From CAVYXF01 sp963772335 (GTDB lineage Bacteria > Pseudomonadota > Alphaproteobacteria > Rhizobiales > Rhodomicrobiaceae): a stretch of DNA of 64,000 nucleotides. Position numbers and translations under genes: made by a program. Of this stretch, positions 1 to 8,651 are shown piece by piece (within the stretch, counting starts at the first letter, position 1; each line of letters begins with the position of its first letter). The stretch lies in the NCBI GenBank assembly GCA_963772335.1, contig CAVYXF010000008.1, positions 372,001 through 436,000 on the forward strand. The letters are read 5' to 3'. Under the pieces are notes generated by a model. That model was not told where the DNA came from, ran no database searches, and was given only the letters and a program-made list of their open reading frames with translations.

Positions 1-604
1 CGACGTCGAGGCCGGCTTTCTGCGCGAAGTGGATACCCTCCGACAGGCCCTGAACAAGGCCGGCGATGCAGATCTGGTTGACCATCTTGGTGAGTTGGCC
101 GCTGCCCGCCGGGCCAAGCAGGGTGACCGCGCGCGCATAATGGGCAATCACTGGCTCAGCCTTGGCGAATGTCTCGGCGTCGCCCCCGACCATCACCGTG
201 AGCTGGCCATTCTCGGCGCCGGCCTGCCCGCCCGAGACAGGCCCATCGAGGAAGCCGGCGCCTTTGACCTTGGCGGCAGCATAAAGCTCGCGGGCGACAT
301 CGGCTGAAGCGGTGGTGTTGTCGATGAAGATGGCGCCGGCTTTAAGGCTTTCGAAAGCACCGCCCGGGCCGGTGGTGACGGCGCGCAGGTCATTGTCGTT
401 GCCCACGCAGCAGAATACGAAATCGGCGTCTTTCGCCGCCTCCGCGGGCGTGGGAGCAGCGCGGCCGCCAAATTTGGCGGTCCAGTCTTCCGCTTTCGCG
501 GCCGTGCGATTATAGACCGTGAGGTCGTGGCCCCCTTTGGTACGGATGTGCCCCGCCATCGGAAAGCCCATCACGCCAAGACCAATCCATGCAACTTTGC
601 TCAT
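1..604 (-). CDS. NAD(P)-dependent 3-hydroxyisobutyrate dehydrogenase-like oxidoreductase (partial, 3' end outside window)
   Basis: The first 201 residues of a beta-hydroxyacid dehydrogenase are present; the C-terminus lies beyond base 1. The N-terminus has the Rossmann motif WIGLGVMGFPMAG. Around residue 120 is the substrate-binding motif DGPVSGGQAGAENG, and near residue 170 is GSGQLTKMVNQ, whose Lys is the family's catalytic residue. Members are cytoplasmic and oxidise 3-hydroxyisobutyrate, tartronate semialdehyde or related short hydroxyacids. The exact substrate cannot be told from this fragment. The ATG at 604 is preceded by GGAGAAAAAT, a good ribosome binding site. No neighbour suggests a pathway. 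Confidence 0.88.
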   Translation of the reverse strand, partial: MSKVAWIGLGVMGFPMAGHIRTKGGHDLTVYNRTAAKAEDWTAKFGGRAAPTPAEAAKDADFVFCCVGNDNDLRAVTTGPGGAFESLKAGAIFIDNTTASADVARELYAAAKVKGAGFLDGPVSGGQAGAENGQLTVMVGGDAETFAKAEPVIAHYARAVTLLGPAGSGQLTKMVNQICIAGLVQGLSEGIHFAQKAGLDV

Positions 605-777
605 ATTTTTCTCCGGCTCGAGTGTTCTTCCGATCGGGCAGCGCACCTGCATGTGCTGCCATGAACTGGTAGACACTACAGCTGCCAGAGATGCAGTCAA
701 AATTCCGCTGCGAACGCAAGGCTACCCGAACGCGGCGCGCCCGACGCACGCGGGAGGCTGCCATTCCCAGCGGTGTG

Positions 778-1131
778 CTAACGCGCCTTGCCCCAACCCG
801 AGAAAACGGAGGACTGGTTTTGGTTCTGCCGAGGCGGCGGCGAGGGGTTGCCCTCGAAAATCGGGCCAACGACACTGGTGATAATGGCGAAAACGATTCG
901 GGTCGCCAGAATGAAGCCGAGCAGCACCAGCTTGTCGCCGCTGAGCAGGATGTCCACCCACACCATATAGGAATCGCTGATCCCCAGAGAGCTGAGATAG
1001 GCGGGCAGTGTCTGCGCATAAGCGATCAGCTCGCGCATGATGCCGGGGAACTCGATCGCGGTTGCGGCGAACGCTATCGAGCCGATGATCATAGTTACAA
1101 CGAAAGTAACAGAAGAGAATAAGATCCGCAT
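778..1131 (-). CDS. small hydrophobic membrane protein, unknown function
   Basis: A 117-residue protein starting MRILFSSVTFVV. It has an N-terminal hydrophobic segment (about residues 3-25, possibly a signal anchor), a second around residues 50-60, and a third around 68-90 (LVLLGFILATRIVFAII). A proline- and glutamine-rich polar tail follows. I do not recognise a family. A longer start at 1182 would add a charged 17-residue extension. The ATG at 1131 puts the hydrophobic segment at the very N-terminus, but the ribosome binding site is weak for either start. It is divergent from the GlsB-like gene at 1397, with about 265 bases between them. Confidence 0.5.
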   Translation of the reverse strand: MRILFSSVTFVVTMIIGSIAFAATAIEFPGIMRELIAYAQTLPAYLSSLGISDSYMVWVDILLSGDKLVLLGFILATRIVFAIITSVVGPIFEGNPSPPPRQNQNQSSVFSGWGKAR

Positions 1132-1396
1132 TATGGGTACTTTCTTTCTGCTAAGCTGATATCGCGTGCGAGCGGCTCGCAAGACCGTATTCGGCTGATC
1201 TCGACTTCCAGGCGCCAGTAGGAGCCGCTCTTTGCCGCTTTAAAAGCGCGGATATGTCTTCCGACAACGCCGCAGCAACCCAATAGTTTCCCCTCTATTA
1301 TGGCGCCGATCTGGCGTCCCCCAGGACTTTGCGCCATAGTGCTTGTCGTCGCGGCAGGGGCCGTGGCACTGGGCATCAGGGAGAGGAGCAAGGGCA

Positions 1397-1657
1397 ATGG
1401 TACCCGTAGGCATGGAACCGCTGGTCATCATGATCATCGTCGGGCTCATTGCGGGCTGGCTGGCCGGGCTGATTACGCAGGGCGGCGGCTTCGGCGTGAT
1501 CGGCAACATCATCATCGGTATCATCGGGGCGTTCATCGGCTTTTATCTTCTTGCGTACCTGAACGTTAACATAGCGCCGGGCCTGATCGGCGTTATTCTG
1601 ACCGCAACTTTAGGCGCGGTCATCCTGTTGTTCATCGTAGGGCTTTTGCGCCGCTGA
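1397..1657 (+). CDS. GlsB/YeaQ/YmgE family stress-response membrane protein
   Basis: An 86-residue protein almost entirely composed of three glycine-rich transmembrane helices (VIMIIVGLIAGWLAGLI; a middle segment GVIGNIIIGIIGAFIGFYLL; a last segment GVILTATLGAVILLFIVGLL). This is the typical layout of the transglycosylase-associated (GlsB/YeaQ) family, which is found in the inner membrane and often induced by stress. Its biochemical role is not established. The ATG at 1397 is chosen because AGGAG lies eight bases upstream; an internal ATG at 1412 is possible. A strong terminator follows the stop codon. Confidence 0.8.
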   Translation: MVPVGMEPLVIMIIVGLIAGWLAGLITQGGGFGVIGNIIIGIIGAFIGFYLLAYLNVNIAPGLIGVILTATLGAVILLFIVGLLRR

Positions 1658-1676
1658 GTGCAGTGCGGTATGATTT

Positions 1677-1706
1677 GGGGCTTCCGGCTTACGGAGGCCC
1701 CTTTTT
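1677..1706 (+). terminator. Rho-independent terminator
   Basis: A 10-bp stem GGGGCTTCCG / CGGAGGCCCC with one G-T pair, loop GCTTA, followed by five T. It ends the GlsB-like transcript just before meaA. Confidence 0.85.
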
Positions 1707-1727
1707 CACGGCTTTAGGACCCCACGA

Positions 1728-3711
1728 ATGAGCGAGCGGCCGACCCAGAAAGACCCTGTCTGGCTGATGCGCACCTATGCCGGCCACTCCACCGCAAAAG
1801 CCTCCAACGAGCTCTACCGCAAGAATCTCGCCAAAGGGCAGACCGGACTTTCGGTCGCTTTCGACCTGCCAACGCAAACCGGCTACGACCCCGATCACGC
1901 GCTGGCGCGCGGCGAGGTGGGTAAAGTCGGTGTGCCGGTCTCCCATCTCGGTGACATGCGTACTTTGTTCGAGGGCATTCCGCTCGCCGAGATGAACACC
2001 TCGATGACCATCAATGCGACGGCCGCATGGCTGCTGGCACTCTATATTGCCTGCGCCGATGAGCAGGGCGTGGCGCGCGCCGCCCTCACCGGCACGACAC
2101 AGAACGACATCATCAAGGAATATCTCTCGCGCGGCACCTATGTGTTTCCGCCTGCACCCTCCATGCGGCTGATCAAGGATACGGTGGTGTTCACCTGCCG
2201 GGAGATGCCGAAATGGAACCCGATGAATGTCTGCTCCTATCACCTGCAGGAGGCCGGGGCGACACCGGTGCAGGAGCTGGCCTATGCGCTCGCCATCGCC
2301 CAGGCGGTGCTGGATACCGTACGCGCTTCCGGCGAGGTCGAGGAAGCTGCCTTCCCGGCGGTCGTCGGGCGCATCTCCTTCTTCGTCAATGCCGGCGTGC
2401 GGTTCATCACCGAGATGTGCAAGATGCGCGCCTTCGTCGATCTGTGGGACGAGATCTGCCTGAAACGCTACGGCGTCGCCGATGAGAAGCTGCGCCGTTT
2501 CCGCTATGGCGTGCAGGTCAACAGCCTCGGCCTTACCGAACAGCAGCCGGAGAACAATGTCTATCGCATCCTCCTGGAGATGCTGGCGGTCGTGCTCTCC
2601 AAGAAGGCGCGGGCCCGCGCCGTGCAGCTTCCGGCCTGGAATGAGGCGCTCGGCCTGCCGCGCCCATGGGACCAGCAATGGTCGCTGCGCATGCAGCAGA
2701 TCGTCGCCTATGAGACCGACCTGCTCGAATATGGCGATCTGTTCGACGGCTCACCTGTCGTCGAAGCCAAGGTCGAGGAGCTGAAGCGCGAGGCCCGCGC
2801 TGAACTCGCTCGTATCGAGGAGATCGGCGGCGCCATCGCGGCGGTCGAGTCGAGCTATATGAAGCAGCAGCTGGTCGAACTCGAACGCCAGCCGGCTGCG
2901 CGGTATCGAAACCGGCGAGCAGATTGTGGTCGGCGTGAACCGCTGGACGGAAGCGGAGGTCTCCCCCCTGTCGAGCGGCACCGAAAGTATCCTCACCGTG
3001 CCGGAGGAGGTCGAGCTGGAGCAGATCGAGCGGCTGAAGGCCTGGCGCACCGCACGGGATGAGGCGGCGGCGACCGCCGCGCTCGGCGAGCTGCGCCGCG
3101 CAGCGGTTGAGGGCCGCAACATCATGGAGCCCTCGATCGCCTGCGCGAAGGCCGGCGTAACGACGGGCGAATGGGGCGCCGCCTTGCGCGAGGTGTTCGG
3201 CGAATATCGCGCGCCAACAGGCGTCGGCAAGGCGCGCGCCGCCTCCTCGGAGCGCATCGAGGAGATCCGCGCCGAGGTGGAACGTGTTTCGGCAAGGCTC
3301 GGGCGCCGCGTGAAATTCCTGGTCGGCAAGCCCGGTCTCGATGGCCATTCCAACGGCGCCGAGCAGATCGCGGTGCGCGCTCGCGACTGCGGCATGGAAG
3401 TGGTTTATGAAGGTATCCGGCTCACGCCCGCCGAGATCGTCAATGCGGCGCTAGAAGAGGGCGTGCATGTCGTTGGCCTATCGATCCTCTCCGGCAGCCA
3501 TGTGCCGCTGGTGCGGGATGTGATGGAGCGCATGCGCGCGGCCGGCCTCACCGGTGTTTCGGTGATCGTTGGCGGCATCATCCCGGCCGAGGACGCCGCA
3601 ACGCTGAAAGCCGCCGGCGTCGCGGCGATCTATACGCCGAAGGACTTTCAATTGAACGATATCATGGCCGGCATCGTCCGGCTCGTCGACCCGGAGAGCC
3701 AGGCCGCCTGA
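1728..3711 (+). CDS. meaA: ethylmalonyl-CoA mutase (MeaA-type B12 mutase), apparent single-base frameshift
   Basis: A coenzyme B12-dependent acyl-CoA mutase of 660 residues once one extra base near 2878-2880 is ignored. The N-terminal catalytic barrel is recognisable from GLSVAFDLPTQTGYDPDH and TGTTQNDIIKEY. The C-terminal B12-binding domain has the DxHxxG motif in GLDGHSNGAEQIA (His ligand) and LSGSH. Length and the single-chain layout match MeaA/Ecm of the ethylmalonyl-CoA pathway rather than the longer methylmalonyl-CoA mutase. Upstream of the break the frame runs to QQLVE; downstream it resumes with SNASRLRGIETG. As written, translation would run in the wrong frame and stop at 3062, giving a 444-residue product without the B12 domain. 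Both halves are otherwise fully conserved, so an assembly error is more likely than decay. Confidence 0.88.
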
Positions 3712-3747
3712 TCGGCGGCGCAGAACCCGCCCTTCGAGCGGACCGAC

Positions 3748-3903
3748 CTAGCGCAGGAACACATAAATCGCGATCAGCGCCACCAGTGCGAACATCCCGA
3801 TCGCCACCATCTCCGGCGTGATGGCGAAGCTGTTCGCGCTGGGCACGGTGACGGCTTTCATCGCCGCCATCGGCACGGCCAATTGCAACAGAAAGTCACG
3901 CAT
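3748..3903 (-). CDS. small single-pass membrane protein, unknown
   Basis: A 51-residue protein with one C-terminal transmembrane helix (MVAIGMFALVALIAIYVFL) ending almost at the stop codon. The ATG at 3903 is preceded by AGGTG with five bases spacing; an ATG at 3936 would add eleven charged residues but lacks a ribosome binding site. It is 51 bases downstream of the TadG-like gene on the same strand, so it may be cotranscribed with it. No family is recognised. Confidence 0.45.
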   Translation of the reverse strand: MRDFLLQLAVPMAAMKAVTVPSANSFAITPEMVAIGMFALVALIAIYVFLR

Positions 3904-3954
3904 CGCTTCACCTAATTTTTCGTCTTTCCTGCTCATATCCAACGCACGCCAACA

Positions 3955-5466
3955 TTACATCGCCAGCCGGAGTTTGGTGAGTCCGGTTGCGATGATCTCG
4001 AAGGCCTGTTGTAGGTCTTCGGTCGTGGGCGCATGGAAGTACTTACCCGGATCAGTCGCACAACTTTGCATGAGCGTTGTGGCCGAATCGCTCATGTCTC
4101 CGAAGGTGATCGTATAGATCACGATGTCATGATCCGAAGCGTCGCCGTCCTTATCGGCCTTAATATTCGTGCACAGCGCTGTGGTTTTTTCGTCCAGCTT
4201 TGCACTCGCCTGGCTGCCATCCGCAGCCCCGAGATGGCCGCCTTTGGACGCATATCCGTAAGCTGAAAAGAACGTCTTATATTCGTCGCCGCGTGGCCCG
4301 CAGGAGCCGTTACCGCATGAGCCCGTTACGGTGTTCTGGCCGTCGGTCAGCAGGATAACGGCTTTGATAGTATTCTGATCGGAGTAAGGCGCCCCGAGCG
4401 CAAAGGGTGCCTTGGGCGAGATCAGCCGCCAGCCCCAGGCCAGACCTTCCGGAATCACGGTCGACCCGCTTGCGGTCATTGCGCCGATCGCCGTCGTAAT
4501 TGTGGATTTGACATTGGTCAGCGGCTGCACGGTTCCGGCGGGGCATTCATAGTTCGGCGTTCCGCCACTCGGCGTCTTGTCTTTGTAGAATGAGAAGTTC
4601 TTGAAGGCCGCCTCGCCCGACACAGTGAGATAGCTATTAAAGCCAACATTCTCGTCGGGCGCGAAATAAGGCGTGAACAGCGTGTTGTTGTTGGCCGGAT
4701 CAGGAGCATCGTCGGTCAGATCGTAGGGTTCGCTCCGCGACCGAACACATCCTCGCCAGGACACCTTGAGCGTGTCGAATATCCGGGACACGCTCGCGGT
4801 GCCGCCATCGTCGAAGGTGACATGTTCAGTGTTGAGCGCCGAAGGATTGCTGATGTCGAGCTGTGCGGCCGTGAGAGAGCCACCGACATTGACGGCGTTG
4901 GAAAAAGGCACGAGCCCGACCCTGACATTGTCCAACTCCTCCACTTTGCCGAACAGAATGTCGACCAGAGTGTTTGCCGCCGTCTTGAGTGCTGCGAGTT
5001 TCGTGCCCGCCATCGAGCCGGTATTGTCCAGCACAAGCGCCACTTCGAGCTTGTTCATCTGCATCACGGCGCGGTTGGCGACGGTCACCGAGAGCTGGTC
5101 GTAGCCGGCGAAGTGAAGAAAGGTCGTATCCAGCTCGGCTGTCGCCGAGACATCGACCGTGCCCTTGTTCCGCGTGACGTTGAAGTTCTTCAGCTTCCCG
5201 ATCGTTTCCGGATAGTGCGCGTGGATGTAGTCCTCCGCTTTGGTCCGTGCCTCATCGTCATCGAGGGCCGGCTGGGCGGCGACGGAAAGCGCGGCCGCAT
5301 CGACCGCAGCAGCAAGCTGCCGTTTGACCACCAGGGTCTGGCTGAAATCGATGCCCACGGCGACGACCATCAGGATCGGCACGAACATCAGCGTGAAGAG
5401 AATCAAAACCACGCCGCGATCGTCGCGCCTAAGGCGCCGCAGCTTGCGCAAGAAAACACCAGTCAT
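3955..5466 (-). CDS. TadG-like pilus assembly protein with von Willebrand factor A domain
   Basis: A 503-residue protein. The N-terminus carries a pseudopilin-like hydrophobic helix after a basic stretch (DDRGVVLILFTLMFVPILMV, around residues 16-37). A VWA domain follows, with a metal-binding MIDAS motif DNTGSM near residue 150 and the strand AVILLTDGQNTV later. TadG proteins belong to Tad pilus loci and are thought to act as minor pilin-like or envelope-anchored factors. The position +5 glutamate found in true pseudopilins is not obvious here. It is divergent from the TadE gene and opens the Tad locus on the opposite strand. A GTG start at 5499 would lengthen it by eleven residues. Confidence 0.85.
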   Translation of the reverse strand: MTGVFLRKLRRLRRDDRGVVLILFTLMFVPILMVVAVGIDFSQTLVVKRQLAAAVDAAALSVAAQPALDDDEARTKAEDYIHAHYPETIGKLKNFNVTRNKGTVDVSATAELDTTFLHFAGYDQLSVTVANRAVMQMNKLEVALVLDNTGSMAGTKLAALKTAANTLVDILFGKVEELDNVRVGLVPFSNAVNVGGSLTAAQLDISNPSALNTEHVTFDDGGTASVSRIFDTLKVSWRGCVRSRSEPYDLTDDAPDPANNNTLFTPYFAPDENVGFNSYLTVSGEAAFKNFSFYKDKTPSGGTPNYECPAGTVQPLTNVKSTITTAIGAMTASGSTVIPEGLAWGWRLISPKAPFALGAPYSDQNTIKAVILLTDGQNTVTGSCGNGSCGPRGDEYKTFFSAYGYASKGGHLGAADGSQASAKLDEKTTALCTNIKADKDGDASDHDIVIYTITFGDMSDSATTLMQSCATDPGKYFHAPTTEDLQQAFEIIATGLTKLRLAM

Positions 5467-5684
5467 GCCCCATACCCCCAGCCAATTGCTTGACTGCACG
5501 TCTAGCTACCCTGATCGCGAGCATTACACCAAAAGCCCGCTCGTTCCAAGCTGTGGCCAAGTTATGGCTCATCGCCTCACTTTTATCTGCATTTTACGCT
5601 TCTGGATTGCGAGGCTGCGCAGTTACGGTTATGAAAACCTTGGGGCACCGAAGCAAGCAACGGCTTCGATTTGAGGGATTCGCT

Positions 5685-6272
5685 ATGGGCACAAGCGAAA
5701 CGGGCAGTGATTGCGCTGGCACAAAAGCGAAGCGCAGCGGTGTGTTGCGTCTCATACGGCGCTTTGCCGCGAACCGCCGCGGGGCGACGATGGTGGAGTT
5801 TTCGCTCCTGGCGCTGCCGTTTTTCATTCTCCTATGGGGTGTTTTCGACGTCGGCCTGGTCATCTGGGGCGGGCTGGAGCTGGATAACGCCACCGCGGAT
5901 GCGGCGCGCATGGTCCGCACTGGCCAAGCCCAGGGCGAAAGCTACAACGAGGAGATGATGAAGGACGAAATCTGCGAACACGTCTCGCTGCTCTTCGACT
6001 GCAAAAACCGTCTGCGGATCGATGTTCATACCTTCGCCGATTTCGCCAGCATGACTGCGCCGGATCCGATCGATAACGGCACCGGCAAGCTCAAGGATGA
6101 TTTCACCTACGAGATGGGCGAAGGACAGAGCGTTGTACTGATGACGACCTATTATGAATGGCCGCTGCTCAACATGATCAGCAGCATGAGTCTGAGCAAT
6201 ATGCCTGATGGCAATAATTATCTGCTCACCGCATCGGCGGCATTCCGCAACGAGCCGTTCCAGGATAATTGA
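5685..6272 (+). CDS. TadE-type minor pseudopilin
   Basis: A 195-residue protein with the TadE pseudopilin signature RRGATMVEFSLLALPFFILL near residues 27-48: a glycine cleavage position followed five residues later by Glu-Phe and a hydrophobic helix. These proteins are processed by the prepilin peptidase and needed for Flp pilus assembly. The ATG at 5685 is chosen because GAGGGA lies eight bases upstream; the open frame extends further upstream without family similarity. Its stop codon lies two bases before the ATG of the next pseudopilin gene, so the two are translationally close. Confidence 0.88.
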   Translation: MGTSETGSDCAGTKAKRSGVLRLIRRFAANRRGATMVEFSLLALPFFILLWGVFDVGLVIWGGLELDNATADAARMVRTGQAQGESYNEEMMKDEICEHVSLLFDCKNRLRIDVHTFADFASMTAPDPIDNGTGKLKDDFTYEMGEGQSVVLMTTYYEWPLLNMISSMSLSNMPDGNNYLLTASAAFRNEPFQDN

Positions 6273-6274
6273 TC

Positions 6275-6835
6275 ATGAGCAAGCGGTGTTCGACGAAAGT
6301 TGCCGACGCTTCCGTATTGAGGCGCGTCCTGGCAAGAGCGGAGGACGGAGCGGCGCTGATCGAGTTTACGCTTATCTTTCCGATTCTCATCGCGCTGCTG
6401 TTTGGGCTCGTCGAGTTCAGCCAGGCTTTTGCCGTCAGTCGGAAGCTTGCCAACGCCGCCGCGACCGTGGCTGACCTGGTGTCGCAGGAGGCACGTGTAA
6501 GCGATCCAGAGTTAGACGATATCGCCCATGTCGCCGACACGCTGCTCGCACCTTTCAGCGCAGCCAATCTCGGGCTGGTGGTCACCAGCGTCACTTCGGA
6601 CGAGAACAACGCTACCAGCGTGAGCTGGAGTTATACACATGGGGCAGGCGCCACGAAACGCACTACCCTGACTTTGCCGAAAGGACTGACCGAGGCGAAT
6701 TCAAGCGTGATCGTCGCAGAGACGAGCTATCAATTTAGTCCCACTATTGGACTTTATTTAACAGGCGTTATTACGCTGACCGGTAAGGCCTATTTTCATC
6801 CCCGAGTAACCAGCGTCGTTGCTAAAGTCGATTAG
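6275..6835 (+). CDS. TadE/TadF-like minor pseudopilin
   Basis: A 186-residue second pseudopilin. Its processing site and helix read EDGAALIEFTLIFPILIALL around residues 24-43, with the expected Glu-Phe at +5/+6. The rest is a probable periplasmic domain without recognisable motifs. It follows the TadE gene with a two-base gap and forms a TadE/TadF pair, as in other Tad loci. A 633-base noncoding region separates it from the major pilin gene, which therefore probably has its own promoter. Confidence 0.83.
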   Translation: MSKRCSTKVADASVLRRVLARAEDGAALIEFTLIFPILIALLFGLVEFSQAFAVSRKLANAAATVADLVSQEARVSDPELDDIAHVADTLLAPFSAANLGLVVTSVTSDENNATSVSWSYTHGAGATKRTTLTLPKGLTEANSSVIVAETSYQFSPTIGLYLTGVITLTGKAYFHPRVTSVVAKVD

Positions 6836-7468
6836 GCCACTCACCTCGCCGGTTACCCTGCATTTTCTTCCATAATCATCCGCAGGATTTCCACAGGTTT
6901 CTATTGTGGCAATCCGGCCAGAACTTTAGCGGGCGCTGTGCCTCAAATGCAACTCCGTCATGTGGCCGACTGTGTGCTGGCTGGCAATCAGCCAAGGCTA
7001 GCTTAATTCCATGCGCTGTTACGGTCTTGCGAAGAGAAGCAGGCTCTCCTGTCCGCATCTTGAAAGCATACGGGAGAGCCCGTAAGGACAATTCCGCAAG
7101 TTGCTGCCGTTGGCTTATAGTGGGTAGGTGCACTTCTTTCTGCGTGCCTACCGGATCAATGTTTTAATACATTCTTAAATGCTTACTATCCGCACAAATA
7201 CCAGGAAGACATATGTTGATCCCGCAACTGTCATCCTTCCGCCGTAGAGGTGCATAACCGCCCGGCTTATGCCGCATTCCCCCATTTGCACGTCCTGGTT
7301 TAGCGGGAGAAATATAACCAACTGACGGTATGTTGCACCGCCTTATGTAGTTCCCCCTAATGCCCAAAGTTTCAGCCCGTCCTGATCGCGCTGAAACATT
7401 CGCGGGGTCGCAAACTCCAAGAGCATGCGCCCGCGAAGTCGACGCAAATAGCCGAGTGGGAGAACTCA
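6836..7468. other. long noncoding leader upstream of the Flp pilin gene, with a large hairpin
   Basis: No convincing gene is present in these 633 bases. The region holds an 11-bp stem (7042-7052 paired with 7070-7080, GGCTCTCCTGT with ACGGGAGAGCC, one G-T pair) around a 17-base loop. A smaller inverted repeat lies near 6980 (GCTGGCTGG with CAGCCAAGG). No T-run follows, so a terminator is not supported. It is most likely the regulatory region of the pilin operon, perhaps with a structured 5' leader or small RNA. Confidence 0.4.
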
Positions 7469-7642
7469 ATGCGTAAGAAACTTGCCGACACTTTTGGGCG
7501 GTTCGCACGTGACGAACGAGGCGCCTCGCTTCTCGAATACACGGTCCTGATTGCCCTGATTACTGTGGCGGTTGTGGGCCTGATTACGACCGTCGGGACC
7601 ACCGTGGTTGCTAGGTGGACAACTCTTAGCACTAGCTTCTAG
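7469..7642 (+). CDS. Flp family type IVb pilin
   Basis: A 57-residue major pilin precursor. The leader MRKKLADTFGRFARDERG ends in glycine, the CpaA cleavage point. The mature part begins ASLLEYTVLIALITVAVVGL, with Glu-Tyr at +5/+6, the hallmark of Flp pilins. GGGAG lies eight bases before the ATG. It is followed by cpaB and the rest of the assembly machinery. The last codons and the following bases form a direct repeat (AGCACTAGCTTC twice). The mature subunit would be exported and polymerised into adhesive Flp fimbriae. Confidence 0.93.
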   Translation: MRKKLADTFGRFARDERGASLLEYTVLIALITVAVVGLITTVGTTVVARWTTLSTSF

Positions 7643-7711
7643 CACTAGCTTCGGCGGTTAATCATCGCAACTGGCTTACTGACAGGGTAATTGGCTGGCG
7701 AAGGTGGTGGG

Positions 7712-8587
7712 ATGCGCATCGGTAACGTCACCATGCTTATTGCTGCTCTCATTTGCGCCACCGCCGCTGCGCTGCTCTCGCGCGCCTGGTTGAGAGACCA
7801 GGTGGGAAGAGGGCAGCGTGTCGTTACCACCGTTCAGCAGGAAACGCCGCCGCCGACCACTCGTTCCATCGTAGTGGCGGCACGCGAGTTGAAATCCGGG
7901 GAAAAGCTGAGCGCCGACATGCTCCGGCTCATTCCCTGGTCTGGGGATGTGGTGCCGAAGGGCGCGTTTCTGACCACCGAGCCGTTGGTCAAACCGGGGC
8001 TGGAGCGCACGGTGATGGCCTCGGTCGCAGAGAATGAGCCCTTGCTCGAAACCAAACTGTCCGGGGCGGGGCAGGGCACGCTTGCTGCAAAGCTGGGTAA
8101 CAGCATGAACGCCGTCACCATCAGGGTGAACGATGTCGCTGGGGTGGCCGGCTTCGTTCAACCGGATGACCGGGTTGACGTGTTCCTAAGCACGGGGGGC
8201 AAGCTCGGCGATGGCCCGATTGCTGAAAAACCGTCGGTCATGGTGCTGCTGCAGAGTGTGCGCGTGCTCGCCATCGATCAGGCGGCGGAGCGTAAAGGAC
8301 CGACCTCGTCGCCCAAAGCGGTGACCCTCGAGGTCACCACCGAGGATGCGCAAAAATTGGTTCTGGCCGGCTCAATCGGCCAGCTCTCCCTCGCTCTGCG
8401 GCGATTCAATGGCGCCGCGGAAAGCGAAATGACGCGGCCCGTCGCGATGGAAGATCTCGTTGCGAAGCTATCGGGTACGACTGCCAAGGCAGAGCAGGTC
8501 ATCGGTGTGACCCGCTCCGTCGACCGAAAGGAATACTCAGTTCAGCCGGAAGCATCAAAAGCCCGGCGATCTGAAGCAGCGCGCTGA
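7712..8587 (+). CDS. cpaB: Flp pilus assembly protein CpaB/RcpC
   Basis: A 291-residue protein with an N-terminal membrane or signal segment (MLIAALICATAAALLSRAWL). An SAF domain follows around residues 45-110 (VVAARELKSGEKLSADMLRL), then the RcpC/CpaB C-terminal domain (AVTIRVNDVAGVAGFVQPDD and later VTLEVTTEDAQKLVLA). CpaB is a periplasmic component of the Tad system, probably linked to the secretin channel. The ATG at 7712 has AAGGTGG just upstream; a TTG at 7691 is less likely. It lies between the pilin and secretin genes, the usual order. Confidence 0.9.
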   Translation: MRIGNVTMLIAALICATAAALLSRAWLRDQVGRGQRVVTTVQQETPPPTTRSIVVAARELKSGEKLSADMLRLIPWSGDVVPKGAFLTTEPLVKPGLERTVMASVAENEPLLETKLSGAGQGTLAAKLGNSMNAVTIRVNDVAGVAGFVQPDDRVDVFLSTGGKLGDGPIAEKPSVMVLLQSVRVLAIDQAAERKGPTSSPKAVTLEVTTEDAQKLVLAGSIGQLSLALRRFNGAAESEMTRPVAMEDLVAKLSGTTAKAEQVIGVTRSVDRKEYSVQPEASKARRSEAAR

Positions 8588-8651
8588 GCCAGTTCATCAG
8601 TACGGCGCAGAAAAGACCGACAACAGGCGCAATTCGCTACGGCATAGGATT

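Noticed and set aside
6904..7167. An 87-codon frame in the pilin leader
   Set aside because: It has a non-ATG start, no ribosome binding site and Cys/Arg/Ser-rich composition without family likeness; the region is better seen as noncoding.
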